A stretch of DNA of 64,000 nucleotides from Strongylocentrotus purpuratus (GCF_000002235.5 NW_022145594.1:14177001-14241000); one strand, 5' to 3'; counted from the first letter of the stretch, positions 42,801 through 52,892 are shown. Made by a program: numbers and translations. Notes: generated from the sequence alone by a model not told the origin.

Positions 42801-43906
42801 GAGTGATGTTGCTCAAAAACATTGATGTTAGTAAAGGCCTGACAAATGGATGTTTCGGAAATGTAACAGAAATAATAACGGATCATACAAATTTGAATCC
42901 AGTTTGCATCAAAGTTAATTTTGAGAAGGCCGATATTGGTATTCATTCAATCGAAATGTCTCAAGAATCCATTGGCAAGAAATATGTGAGAAAACAATTT
43001 CCACTTAAGCTTGCTTATGCTTGCACAATTCATAAAGTACAAGGTTCGACATTAGACAAAGCTGTTGTATCATTAAAAGATGTATTTCAATCTGGACAGG
43101 CATATGTTGGGCTTAGTCGCGTTACTTCGTTATCTGGACTTGTGATAGAACATTTCGATCCTAAACGTATATATTGTAATCCAGAAATTAAAGAATGCAT
43201 TGAGATTATGAAGCCGTTTATCGAGAATGAAACTTCTGAAGATATTCACGATTATAACTTTTCTTTGGTAATGCAAAATGTACAAGGATTAAAACAGCAT
43301 TTTACTGATTTCAAATCCCAGTGCCAATTTGTGAATGTAGATTGTATTTGCTTGACCGAAACATGGATTAATGATGATGATCTCTGTGACGTTATTTTAG
43401 ATAACTTTCGATTTTATCATCAGCCACGACATCTGTCATACTGTAATTCTGGAGTTGGAAATGTACTCAAAGAACAATCGCACGGAGGTGTTGGAATGTA
43501 TATCAAGAATACATATTCAAGTAGATTAGACATATCTGTCGACAACTTAGAGTTTATCGCAATTCTTGTCACCAAACCAGTTTCTGTTGTGATTTCAGTT
43601 GTTTATCGACCTCCATCATATAGTATCAAATCATTCTGCGAATCATTAGACAATTTGCTAGATGCATTACACAAAAGAAGCATTAGATGTATTGTGATGG
43701 GAGATTTTAATGAGGATTTGTTTAAAGGTTCTTCACAGGTAAACAAGCTAATATGTAATAAAGGTTACAAACAGCATGTTGTTAATGCTACTACTGAGAA
43801 GGGAACAATGATAGATCATGTGTACAGCAAAGGACTAGATTTATTGGAAACAGAGGTCATCCCTACATATTATAGTTACCACGAAGCTGTTAAGATTGCA
43901 TTTTGA
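39812..43906 (+). CDS. Helentron Rep nuclease, Pif1-type helicase and endonuclease
   Basis: The same frame as the preceding segment after its TAG; no ATG start of its own. Rep: GSPHIHALFW, with the HUH histidines at 40301 and 40307, and the two-tyrosine motif YIVSYMSK, with tyrosines at 40910 and 40922. Helicase: Walker A GGAGTGKS from 41981, Walker B IIDE with Asp at 42248, and the SF1B C-terminal motif HKVQGSTLDKAVVSL and YVGLSRV. Endonuclease: AP-like domain from about 43255 with QNVQGL, LTETW, GDFNED and IDHVYSKG. The final motif, normally SDH, reads SYH here, so the endonuclease may be inactive. It ends with TGA at 43904-43906. The protein nicks and unwinds DNA for rolling-circle transposition. 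Confidence 0.92.
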   Translation, partial: VISQVSIALRQSPNKKDDSSSITASDLKDAEKVKKLLKSDKGYKFLKQIRGTPPFWQKTQKDVLAMVRQLGKPTWFASFSSADMRWPELMNTLLRQKGDTRESSELDYTEKCNLLRSNPVTVARMFDKRFHTFMKKVILSPAAPIGKVVDSFWRVEYQARGSPHIHALFWVQNAPQLGIDNDDDVVQFVDKYISCQKQDEKEDQELHEIVSKVQQHSKKHSKSCTKTGKACRFNFPRPPSGKTFIVTPVEEIPAKDCGKVQNKENDNDQVKASEKTKDDAEKLLNSVKDALSNGIEYNSVNHLFEKLGITQNQFENAHNELASQQSIIIKREIQDVWVNQFNPSLLRSWNANMDLQFVTNVFACVAYIVSYMSKAEREIGLLLSHTLSEIKEGNDNAKESMKKLGQVYMQNREVSAQESVYRVCSLRLKECSRKVEFIPVGPNPVRMSLPLSVLKSRPDNDNDDDENVWMPSKLDRYKARPRNTEFSDMCLATFCSQYRILTASQTPSTRSKNVFKLDNDLGYIQKRTRTEDAVVRYPRFSPIISPEKYYLSILQLFLPYFEDGQLKPPTFETHEEFYETGSVKICGRELEKVWSIVCTNRKKFEMNADAIDHAQEQLDKFGPHEDAWGLLCPEKEVERLEHPKENVDVEDCDGDLDIPDLKNEPKKEDYSIELRSVKISKQDGHSLMRSLNEKQQCVFYKIRQWCLDRVNGKSVEPFHMFLTGGAGTGKSHLIKCLYYEATRILARMLPHPDDVSVLKMAPTGVAAYNINGHTIHSILSIPINAQVLYQPLSDEKISVLRNKLAELQILIIDEVSMVDQKLMSYIHGRLRQIKQSRDQTAFAGVSVIAVGDMYQLPPVLGTPLYKDTLNGALWNANFKKVELEDIMRQKDDTQFALLLNRLRVKQGDEILCDEDLAMLKSCETGEECENALHIYACNKEVDAWNKKLLHTKCGDVICVKAQDMDKDVKKGNQIREKPYTKMKTQLPPYLWIAVNARVMLLKNIDVSKGLTNGCFGNVTEIITDHTNLNPVCIKVNFEKADIGIHSIEMSQESIGKKYVRKQFPLKLAYACTIHKVQGSTLDKAVVSLKDVFQSGQAYVGLSRVTSLSGLVIEHFDPKRIYCNPEIKECIEIMKPFIENETSEDIHDYNFSLVMQNVQGLKQHFTDFKSQCQFVNVDCICLTETWINDDDLCDVILDNFRFYHQPRHLSYCNSGVGNVLKEQSHGGVGMYIKNTYSSRLDISVDNLEFIAILVTKPVSVVISVVYRPPSYSIKSFCESLDNLLDALHKRSIRCIVMGDFNEDLFKGSSQVNKLICNKGYKQHVVNATTEKGTMIDHVYSKGLDLLETEVIPTYYSYHEAVKIAF

Positions 43907-44014
43907 TATTTATTGTAAAACGAGAGTGATAACAAGAGTAAATTTCATAATTTCTTGCGAAATAACATTTTTATTTATCGTGTTTTTATTCTTACAAAAA
44001 TGAATATGAGTAAA

Positions 44015-44218
44015 TTACGTGGAATCTTTAAAAGGCATAATAGTTGTGTATACTTTTTGGATTGCCTTACACTTATCAATGACACCATCTGCGATGGACA
44101 TCACATTGAAAGCATGATGTAAACTTGGTAAAACAATTTTCTCAGTTGGTTTTTCAAAAATTTGTTTAAATATGACATTACTATTTTCATCAAACTGGTA
44201 ACTCCCACAAAAGGACGT
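44015..44218 (-). CDS. Candidate terminal exon convergent with the Helentron
   Basis: The minus strand is open for 67 codons from a good acceptor (pyrimidine-rich TTTACCCTTGCCTTATTAG ending at 44219) to TAA at 44017-44015. It reads TSFCGSYQFDENSNVIFKQ ... ALHHAF-like LPSLHHAFNVMSIADGV ... VYTTIMPFKDST. AATAAA-type signals follow on the minus strand (about 43990-43960). No family recognised. The stop lies only 108 bp from the stop of the Helentron frame, tail to tail. It may be the last exon of a host gene next to the insertion, or a second gene of the element. Upstream exons are not identified. Confidence 0.35.
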   Translation of the reverse strand, partial: TSFCGSYQFDENSNVIFKQIFEKPTEKIVLPSLHHAFNVMSIADGVIDKCKAIQKVYTTIMPFKDST

Positions 44219-44470
44219 CTAATAAGGCAAGGGTAAACTTTAGAGAAATTGTATTCCGTACTAAGTTATCAAATAGGTGCAACATGCTCACAATTCTGTA
44301 TCAAATTTTTGGAGTAATGCAGTGTGCATCTCGTTCTTCTTTAAGGTGATGTGTGTGATTTGTATGTTGTCAATCCTTGCCTTTTACCCCACAGTAACTT
44401 TAAATTTACTGGCATCATGACATATACATGTATTTTCAAATTTTAGATAGCAATAAAAAAGAGTGGTACA
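44219..44470. other. Non-coding, AT-rich
   Basis: Nothing supported apart from the splice-acceptor tract of the minus-strand candidate exon. Confidence 0.5.
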
Positions 44471-44690
44471 CATTAATATATTGGATTCATAAACAAATAA
44501 AAAGATAATAAATTCATGTGTTTTTTTCCCAGGATAAAGATAATAAACCTGATCAGAATTTGAAAGTTGGAACATTCTACATGTATGAATTTGCACAGTG
44601 CTCCTTCCCGACTGGGTTGGAGTAGGAGACGGGGTGGAAACCATTCAACTCTGAGGAAGACATTCAACTCAGAGTTCAAGCTTGCATGAC
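44470..44690 (+). repeat. Exon-like cassette A, copy 1
   Basis: Duplicated at 44905-45110. It contains a T-rich CCCAG acceptor (AG at 44531-44532) followed by an open stretch DNKPDQNLKVGTFYMYEFAQ that meets TAG after GLE. The conserved acceptor and reading frame suggest a duplicated exon, but no known protein is recognised. Confidence 0.6.
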
Positions 44691-44904
44691 AAGGAGACAT
44701 GCAAAGATAAGTAAAGACAAAATATATTATTATAGTTCTGGAATATCCAAATGGGAAGGTTCCTGATTATAAATAAATGTTATCATTGGGATGCAATGCT
44801 GAATAATCTGTGAAAGACGAATTGTTTGCTAGTGATATGTAGGATGTTTGTTGAGAAAAGTATTCACTATGATTTCAATTATGTTGTACAGTCACATATA
44901 TATA

Positions 44905-45110
44905 TATATATTAAAGTATTGGATTCATAAATAAATAACAAGATGATCAATTCATGGTTTTTCTTCCCAGGAAAATGATTGTAAACCTGATCAGAATTTC
45001 AAAGTTGGAACATTCTACATGTATGAATTTGCAAAGTGCTCCTTCCTGACTGGGTTGGAATGGGAGACGGGGTGGAAACCATTACTCTGAGGAAGACATT
45101 CAACTCAGAG
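44905..45110 (+). repeat. Exon-like cassette A, copy 2
   Basis: As copy 1, with acceptor CTTCCCAG (AG at 44969-44970) and open frame 44971-45090: ENDCKPDQNFKVGTFYMYEF ... GLEWETGWKPLL then stop. Where copy 1 has a stop after GLE, this copy reads through for nine residues. It is directly followed by cassette B copy 1. Confidence 0.6.
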
Positions 45111-45430
45111 TCAAATGCGTTCATAAATAAGGTTAACATTTTTAAGAAAGAAAAATTCAATACTGTTCATATTCCTAATCTTCAAATGATTTTTTTTAAT
45201 TTCACTTCTTCAGATAACTTCTTCAGATGACTGCAAAGGGCAACATTGCAAAGCTCATTTCTACAACCCTAGTCACCAATGACAGTGCACCACCATATCC
45301 CTTTGCTCACCAGTTTAAACAAACTACCGCCCTCGAGTCAGAAGGCTGTCCTCATCGTCCAACACACAGCAGTAACATCACCCCAGGACTTCAGCCCTCC
45401 GGTGATACCTGGTTCAGCGAAGACTAGGCC
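45111..45430 (+). repeat. Cassette B, copy 1
   Basis: Shares about 310 bp with 45730-46040 with few differences. It begins CAAATGCGTTCATAAATAAGG; a T-rich CTTCTTCAG tract precedes an ORF at 45227-45424 starting MTAKGNIAKLISTTLVTNDS. No protein family recognised. Confidence 0.6.
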
Positions 45431-45729
45431 TTGGGGAATGTTTACGGCTCTGTCATCATAACAGCATTGTGGCAGAACACCAGCATATACATGTAATGTA
45501 TCGAGACCTTCACAGGGTAAGGAAAGATTGCCAAACTAAAATGTTTGAAAAAGCCTAACCCGGCCTACTGTACTGAGTTATTTCAAGCTCCTCTAGATAG
45601 ATGGCTGACCTCGGCCACTACACTGTTGATTCCCACAAAATTGGCACACCTGGAGTAAATTGGCAATTCTATGACATATCTTTTTGCTTTGAAAATGTTA
45701 CATTGGGGTTGCATAGACAGAACAATTTT
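45431..45729. other. Spacer between cassettes B
   Basis: No repeat or ORF recognised. Confidence 0.45.
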
Positions 45730-46310
45730 TATGTCAAATGCGTTCATTAATAAGGTTAACACTTTTAAGAAAACAAAATTCAGTACTGTTCATATTCCTA
45801 ATCTTCGAATGATTTTTGTTTATTCACTTCTTTAGATAACTTCTTCAGATGACTGCAAAGCGCAACGTTGCAAAGCTCATTTCTACAACCCTAATCACCA
45901 ATGACAGTGCACCACCATATCCCTTTTCTCACCAGTTCAAACAAACTACCGCCCTCGAGTCAGAAGGCTGTCCTCATCGTCCAACACACAGCAGTAACAT
46001 CACCCCAGTACTTCAGCCCTCCGGTGATATCATCCTGTCTTTAGATAAGGGACGACTGCTCTACCCTCCTTACTTGTACAGCAGTTCAGCATTTCTTGTC
46101 TACTGGATCAGACACCCCATCTGCAGTCCCACTGCAATCGTTTCAGTCAGGACTGACACTGGCGCAGTCAGCTTCTTCAAACGTGATGGCCGGTCCCAGA
46201 CCCTGCCATTCCTACGTCGCAAAGATTTGGCGTCATCCTGGTCAGCAATCCTGCCTTTGTCAACAATCATGACGATAACTATGCCTAGCCTCTTGACCAA
46301 GACTTTTTGA
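45730..46310 (+). repeat. Cassette B, copy 2, with extended open frame
   Basis: The second copy of the 310-bp block. The equivalent ORF (45849-46310, 153 codons) continues past the duplicated part into GDIILSLDKGRLLYPPYLYS ... MPSLLTKTF. The minus strand is open over much of the same stretch (46300-46100). I cannot tell which frame, if any, was ever coding; a decayed gene fragment is plausible. Confidence 0.45.
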
Positions 46311-47510
46311 ATGCCACTCTGTATGGCTCAGCATACTTTTTTTTTCTTTATTCATACTAACATGTGTTCATGTCCATTTTTCCACCTCTGATTCTTACAT
46401 TTATTTTCTGATACCATGTTTCTGTGTGATTTTAGTCTTATTTTTACTGGTATAATGTAAACATATACTTTTGTTCCACACAAGATATTTTTTGGATTTT
46501 GTGTCCACTTCCATGTAACTACATGTATTTTTATACGATAGTTTTTGTTTGTGATGGTTCAATTCCTTTTACGCTCTCATCCCTTTCTTGTTGTATCATA
46601 TTTCAGGTGATAGCATGGAACAGCTTGTGGAAAGTCATATTGTGATTAGAGAAAGTTTTCTTTTTTTGTTTCACCTAAATACTTATGTTTTCTGCAAAGA
46701 GGAATTTCATTTTTGGTTAGTAATGTTTTCTATTTTGCGAACATCTGATCTTGGTTTTTAACACATTCCTAGGTGTGCCATTTACACTGCTATTGTCATC
46801 ATAGTTTTGTGACAGATCAGAACTCAATTGTTTAATCAAGGCTTCCAAATATATTCATTTTTTATGATTATAATGTCAGTTTATTTGCAGCATTTACCCC
46901 ATATATAGTGGTAACGTACGATCAACTGTCAATTTCTACTGCATTCATTATACATAGCAGTGTGTTGCTCGTTGTAACAAAAAGGTATAGGGCTGTTAGG
47001 GATTATCCATAATATACATTGTTTTTAGTTTTATTGTGTATATCTGAGCTTATATTTCACTTGCTATGTAGGGTGCCTATCATAAAGTCAGTAAGTATCT
47101 CTGTTTATGTACCTGTGTTATATATGTATTCCATATCTGTTATATATATATACATGTTAGAATGCGCTTTTCAGGGATTTGAACAAGGCTTCTTTTTTTT
47201 AGTATGTGCTTTTATTTAGTATATCAAATTTTATTGGATATGCTGTTTTTAAATTTATTTCTTTTAAAATGTGTTTGAAGATGATAGGCGATTACCATTT
47301 GTAATATTGCATTGCTGTTGTTTTTTACATAGCCAAGGAAGTAGCGTGATGTTAAGTTTGGTGCAGAATGTCATTTACATGCATGTAGATAGGTCTATGC
47401 AATTTAACTTTGGTTTAATAAGCTTTGTTTAGTGTTTTGAACATGATTTTAACAATTAATAGACCTGTTTACTAATGTACTTCATTTCAAGTTTCTCTCT
47501 ATAGTACATG
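46311..47510. other. AT-rich non-coding DNA
   Basis: Nothing supported. Short (TA)n runs near 47115-47155. Confidence 0.5.
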
Positions 47511-48010
47511 GTAGGGGTGAAACAAGAATACAAAGGTTAAGAGGAAAAGTTAAAGAAGATTAGAAAACACTGTGAGACATAATAGAGGGAAAACAAGAGC
47601 CAGAGGCGTGAAAGGGAGAGGGTCCCCCCCCCCCCCCACTCCGTGAACAGAGGGATACCATGCGTGTTGCCAAAATGTCCAGTAAAGGGGTACCTGTCAC
47701 GTACCAAAGTCCGGCTCGTATTGACTTTACACACCGGACTTAGGGGGGTGTTTTCAAAAGGAGGGAACATGCATTATGCGTACCCTAAATAACACTGAGT
47801 GAGGGGGGAGGGAGAGGGTGAGAGAGTATTAAAAAAAGAGAAGGGCAGAGATAGAGACATCGCAAGAGAGGAAGAGGGAGGCAAGGAAGAAGTGACACAG
47901 AGAGGGGGAGGGTGAAGAGTAAAGAGAGAGAGAGAGGGATGCAGAGACAAAGCAAGAGAGAGGGGCAAAACAAGAAAGGAGAAGGGGAACATGGCAATAG
48001 AGAGGAGAAA
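47510..48010. repeat. Purine-rich GAGA module, copy 1
   Basis: GTAGGGGTGAAACAAGAATAC, then AGACATAATAGAGGGAAAAC, then AAGAGCCAGAG, a C-run and several hundred bases of GAGA-rich sequence. A second copy lies at about 57690-57955 without the C-run. Confidence 0.75.
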
Positions 48011-48074
48011 GAGATACAATTGATAACGAGGCACTCAATACTTCTAGCATAAATAGATTTGAATATTTAGTATA

Positions 48075-48891
48075 CAGTACGTTCCAGAAAAAACGAAAGC
48101 GAGAACTATCGATGTTTTTTATCATAACTTAGTCACATTTAATAAACGACACATATTTGGAAAGCTTAGACCCTCTTCTTTCATTTGATGCAACTCATGT
48201 GATGCATATTTCAAGCATGAGTGATTATAATTAATTTGAAAAGAGGAAACCAAAAAGTCATTTGGCGGACGGTATCTGAATTTCAACGGAAAAAAAAAAT
48301 CACATTTCTAAAAAGTGAGTTTCTGTCCTTTCATATGACACCTCAATCAGGACAAATGAGCAAGGAACGACAAAGTTCTGTTTGTTTAAAGTAGTGCTTG
48401 CATTTCCATAATTTTATCAAACGAATTCGTTTTCACTGGCTGCCTGCAGTAGCAACAAGCAAAATTGACAAAAGACTTCACTCCATTTCGTTGACAATCA
48501 GCCGTAGACGAAAAACTTCATGCATGGCTGATTGTTAACGAAACGGAGTTAGGTCTTTTGTTAATTCCGTTTGTTGCTACGGCAGTCAGCAAGTGAAAAC
48601 GAATTTGTGTCATACTCATAGGAAAGGGCAGATCGATACTCAACTTTCTGGAAATGTGATTTTCTCATTGAAATTCGGATACCGTCCGCCAAATGACTTT
48701 TTTGTTTCCTCTCTTCAAGTTGATTTTAATCACTCATGCGTGAAATATGCATACGACTAGTATCAAAATGAAAGACGATGATCTTACCTTTACATATATG
48801 TGTCATTTAACAATTATAATTATAATTGTGATTAAGTTAAGATAAAACATCGATAATTCTCGGTTTCGTTTTTTGGGGAACACGTACACTG
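48075..48891. mobile_element. 817-bp foldback DNA element with TA target
   Basis: Ends CAGTACGTTCCAGAAAAAAC (left) and, on the minus strand, CAGTGTACGTGTTCCCCAAA (right) are flanked by TA. The arms pair along nearly the whole length, for example GAAACCAAAAAGTCATTTGG with CCAAATGACTTTTTTGTTTC, and CGAATTCGTTTTCACT with AGTGAAAACGAATTTG. The centre is near 48510, around GACAATCAGCC/GGCTGATTGTT. No ORF. Tc1/mariner-like from ends and target, but not proven. Confidence 0.85.
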
Positions 48892-49440
48892 TATAGAGAA
48901 AGGGAGAATTTATATAGACATGTAAACGATGATGATGATGGTAATGATAATGTTAGATGATCATGATAATTGTAATGATATGTATATCTCATTAGTCTAA
49001 AGTTAATAGCGCCACCGTGTGGTGAGATATGTCATATAGACAACAACGATGCATGGATGCTACCGTGCGAGTCTCACGTACCGATAAGTATGTATCAAGT
49101 AATAAAGTTACATTTGAGCTTAACTAGATGAACATGATTATTACAATAATGTTGATAATATTGATGATTATCATGGGCGTGATCCTGACATTTGATTGAA
49201 AAAAGAGGGGACAATTAGAAAGCATATAGTCAGCTACAACATACTCAAACAAAAACAAAAACCAAGCAGAAATAACGGCGATATTGCTCGCAAAAGACAG
49301 GAATGTAGAATCCACATTTTAAAAAAAGTCATCTCCCATAGGGATTACACGCAAAGTGGATCAAGTGATAATAGGGTAATGATAAAGTATAACTTATGAT
49401 AGATTTAAATATTTACTAATAGAGAAAGGGATCGAGAAGT
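48892..49440. repeat. Region-5 repeat material, first partial copies
   Basis: Contains the module TATATAGACATGTAAAC followed by (GAT)n, and from 49124 a block (CATGATTATTAC ... CAGCTACAACATACTCAAA ... GATATTGCTCGCAAAAGAC ... CATCTCCCATAGGGATTACAC) that returns at 49640-49900 and in later units. Confidence 0.7.
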
Positions 49441-49700
49441 TATATAGACATGTAAACACAATGATGATGATGATGATGATGAACATATGATGGTGATCAT
49501 GATAGTATATGGTGATGATGATGATGTTGATAATGATGATAATGATATCGTTAATGATGATGATGATAATGATTATGACGATGATGATCATGATCATGGT
49601 CAAGATCATGTTGATCATGATGATGTTGATCATGATCATCATCAGACCATGATGATGATAATGATCATCATCATCATCATCATGATCATTATCGTGATCC
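49440..49700. repeat. GAT/ATC microsatellite inside repeat module
   Basis: Impure (GAT)n/(CAT)n. Long Asp- or Ile-rich ORFs on the two strands (49394-49732) are artefacts. Confidence 0.85.
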
Positions 49701-51369
49701 TGAAAATGAGGGGACATTCAGATAGCGTATAGTCTCAGCTACAACATACTCAAAAATCAACAAAAATCAAGCTGAAATAACGGCGATATTGCTCGCAAAA
49801 GACATGAATAGAATCCAGATTTGAGAAAAAGTCATCTCCCATAAGGATTATACACACAAAAAGTAATGGATCAAGTGATAATAGGGTAATGATAAAGTAA
49901 ATATGGATGTTTATTACATTATTTGCGATTCTACATGTTTTAATATTCAAAGGAGAGAAAGGTCAAAAAGAAAAAAAAGTGAAGAAAAAAAATTGTTGGA
50001 GACGCCCGGACTCGAACCAGGGACCTCGAAGTCGGAAGTCAAGTGCGTTACCGATATACCAAGACATTTCCCATAGAGATTACACGTAAACGGCAAATGG
50101 AATTGTCAAATCCCACTTTGTAAGTGAAACATGAGCATGATCCCGGTATCTGATTGAAAAATAAAGGATGTACTTGTGATAGCTTATTCTCTCAGCTACA
50201 ACATACTCAAAGCTCAGCGTAAACAAAGATAACACGACGGAGATATTGCTCGCGAAAGACGAGAAAGTAGAATCCAGTTTTGAGAAAAAGTCATGTCCCT
50301 TAGAGAATACACGCAAAATGTGAAAAATTGACATGCCTCCATTAATCGCAAAAATACGCCATGATGCAATTGTCAAACTGAAATATCGTGGTGACTGCAT
50401 TTGTAGAGAATATTCTCAGGTAGAACATATCAAAATTTGAAAGAAAATTGATCAATATTTACAGAGATAAAATCAATTTTCCAAAAATCTGCTGACGTCA
50501 TAATATGCAAATTGAAATTTCGTGTTCGGAGGCCATTATGATGACGTCATGAGTTAATTGAGGGTCAAATGAGACATGAAATCATATCTCCGACTCATAA
50601 TCTATCCAAATATGAAAAAAATGGGGGGGTATCTATCCATTCTGAAGAGTTACAATGAATTTTGTATAGGCATGTTTTTGCGCATGTATGTTATGTATGA
50701 CAAGAGCTCGCACGCACGGATGCGTATCTTAACGGACGCTCATTCCGTTATTAATGGTCAGAAAAAGGTGAACAAGGTATCAAAATGCTTGAAAAAATGT
50801 GCCAAATATGTTGACAGAGAAAATTTGGCGATTCCACGTTGCAAAATGCAAGTACGCGCGAAAACGCGCACGCATGCGCGAGTGCGCGTTTTTTTGCAAA
50901 ATGCTTAAAATGGCCTAAAACGTATGCAAAATTAATTTGATATGATTTTGAGCATTTTGAAATTTTGCGCGCGGGCTGACGCGCGGACGTACGCATGCGC
51001 GCGCGTTTTTTGACCTGAAATTGACCGGACGGATATTGACCTTAATCATGATGAATATGAATGAGAAATGCCTTTCCGTTATGAAGATATGATCATGAGT
51101 AAAAAGTACCAAAAAAAACACAAAATGGCGCCTGGATGACGTCATGAAAATTTGATGACCTTGAAAATGTTACTGTCACGTCTCATGACAATGGCCTATG
51201 ACTGTGCCAAAATTGAAGGAAATTGATTGAACCGATCTTGAGTTATCCTGTGAACAAAAAAGTGTGAAGAAATAAATAAAAATAAAGAATAATAAATAAA
51301 TAAATAAATAAAGAAAGAAAATTCTGACGAAAACAATAGGTGATCTGTCGTTGACAGACCACCTAATAA
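49700..51369 (-). repeat. Array unit U0, left part of the 49-64 kb array
   Basis: Contains the tRNA-like segment T1, the common core with TGACGTCA at 50493-50500, 50542-50549 and 51137-51144, an ATGCAAAT octamer at 50505-50512, and a CG-rich alternating block (about 50850-50900 and 50970-51010). The left limit is not sharp. It ends with the hairpin GGTGATCTGTC-GTT-GACAGACCACC and the A just before CTAG of the next unit. Confidence 0.7.
49998..50067 (-). repeat. tRNA-like segment T1 (Pol III A and B boxes)
   Basis: On the minus strand TTGGTATATCGGTAACGC matches an A box and GGTTCGAGTCC is a perfect B box about 35 nt later. The T-arm CCTGG-TTCGAGT-CCGGG pairs fully. The acceptor ends do not pair, so it is a tRNA-derived promoter rather than a functional tRNA gene. 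It is followed by T-runs that could terminate Pol III. Confidence 0.7.
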
Positions 51370-52722
51370 CTAGAATTTAATTCGTCACGAAGACGAATAA
51401 GGTGGTCTGTCTAAGTCTTATGATAGATTTGAGAATGGGAGAAGTTATATAGACATGTAAACAATATTGATCATGATGAACATGGTGATGATCATGATAG
51501 TAAAGGTGATGATGATGATGATGATAATGATAATGTTATATGACGATAAAAACGATAATGTTAATGATGATGATGAGCATAAGCATGATCCTGACAACTG
51601 ATTAAAAAAATGAGGAAATATTTAGATAGCAAATAGTCTCAGCTACAACATACTAAATTTGTGAGAAAACTGTTGAATAACAACCGAGACACTGGTCAAA
51701 ACACATTGTCATGCAGATTCATGTTTTGAAAAAAATGACCTCCCATAGACAAAACACGCAAGTATGATAAATTATGCATTGTCGCCTTTAATCGAATATT
51801 TAACTATGATGACGTCATTAAAATGAAAAATAAATGGCATATTTCTGATAGAGAATTATCTCAGCTACAACATATCAAAATCTGGGAGAAGATCGATGAC
51901 CGATAAGTGAGATAATCTCAATTAAACAAAGACAAAAATGACGTCATCAACAAAATACATTTTGTTGAGTTTAGATGTCAATATGTTGACTTTGTTACAC
52001 TTTGTACGAGTCAGGGTGGTATGAAATCATATCTCCAACTCATGCTTTCTCCAACCATGATATAAAAATCGGGGGTCGATGGACTATCTGAAGAGCTATT
52101 TCGATTTTTAAAATGGCATGTTTTTGATGAAATTTGCATTATATTGCCCATAGCAGCACGCGCGGAATTTGAACTTTGACGCACGCTCACGGCCTTATTA
52201 AAGGTTAAGAGTGACTGAAATTAATGTAAATTGTCAATTACGTCAAGAGGAATCCAAATCATGTAAACATTTTGAATTTGACGTTTTCCGCGCGCTGTGA
52301 GCGCGCGCAACGCCCGCGGGGACACGTACGGACAGAAAATTTTGAAATGCTTAAAATGACCTGATTCGTACTCTCGTTTAATAGTTTAGTGATTTTGAGC
52401 TTTTTAAAATTTTGACGCAAACGTACGCGCGCGTCATGACCTTTGTGTGACCTTTGATGACATGAGTTGTTGACCCTTGACCTGAAGTATATGTGATATG
52501 AATATGAATGACCTTTGCTTATGCATCATGAAGATATGATGGATAACGTGATTTCACAAAATGGCGCCTGGATGACGTCACGATGATTTGATGACCTTGA
52601 AAATGTTAATGAAAATGTTAATGTTAAATGAAAATGAAAATAAAATTGACGAAACCGAACTTGAGTTATCCTAGGCACAAAAAAGTGTAGGAAATAAATA
52701 AAAATAAATAAATAAATAATAA
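51370..52722 (-). mobile_element. Array unit U1 (Helitron-like 3' end)
   Basis: 1,353 bp. On the minus strand it ends with ATTCGTC-TTCGT-GACGAAT (51398-51380), six bases, then CTAG (51373-51370) followed by T. The right edge, which is its 5' end on the minus strand, carries CACTTTTTTGT shared with the other units. The interior holds a (GAT)n tract, TGACGTCA sites, CG-rich blocks and the sequence AAAATGGCGCCTGGATGACG. No ORF. Confidence 0.6.
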
Positions 52723-52824
52723 CTAGAAATTGAATTCGTCATGGTGACGAATTAGGTGGTCTGTTTTCAATTTTATGATCATTGAAAAGTCAAAAAAGAA
52801 AAAAAATGAAGAAAAAAAATTGTT

Positions 52825-52892
52825 GGAGACGCCCGGACTCGAACCAGGGACCTCGAGGTCGGAAGTCAAGTGCGTTACCGATATACCAAAAC
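52825..52892 (-). repeat. tRNA-like segment T2
   Basis: Same A box (TTGGTATATCGGTAACGC) and B box (GGTTCGAGTCC) as T1, with few differences, in the same orientation. Confidence 0.7.

Larger units (their letters stand above)
33228..43906 (+). mobile_element. Autonomous Helentron-like rolling-circle transposon (coding part)
   Basis: A coding region of about 10.7 kb with the set that marks Helitron2/Helentron elements: an N-terminal cysteine-protease region, DUF6570-like region, HUH Rep nuclease, Pif1-type helicase and a C-terminal AP-like endonuclease. Reading is broken by one frameshift near 38340 and one TAG at 39809-39811; otherwise the frame is open throughout, so loss is recent or the breaks are sequence errors. 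I cannot place the exact termini. The tandem duplications at 31.1-32.4 kb and sequence just past 43906 are candidates for its subterminal regions. Confidence 0.85.

Noticed and set aside
46100-46300. Minus-strand 66-codon ORF opposite cassette B copy 2
   Set aside because: No known motif, and the plus strand is open over the same bases; coding status cannot be decided.
49394-49732. Ile/His-rich and Asp-rich ORFs of about 81-107 codons
   Set aside because: Again a GAT/ATC microsatellite read in different frames.
49998-50067. Functional tRNA gene
   Set aside because: A and B boxes and the T-arm are good, but the acceptor strands do not pair and the anticodon arm is poor. Treated as tRNA-derived.
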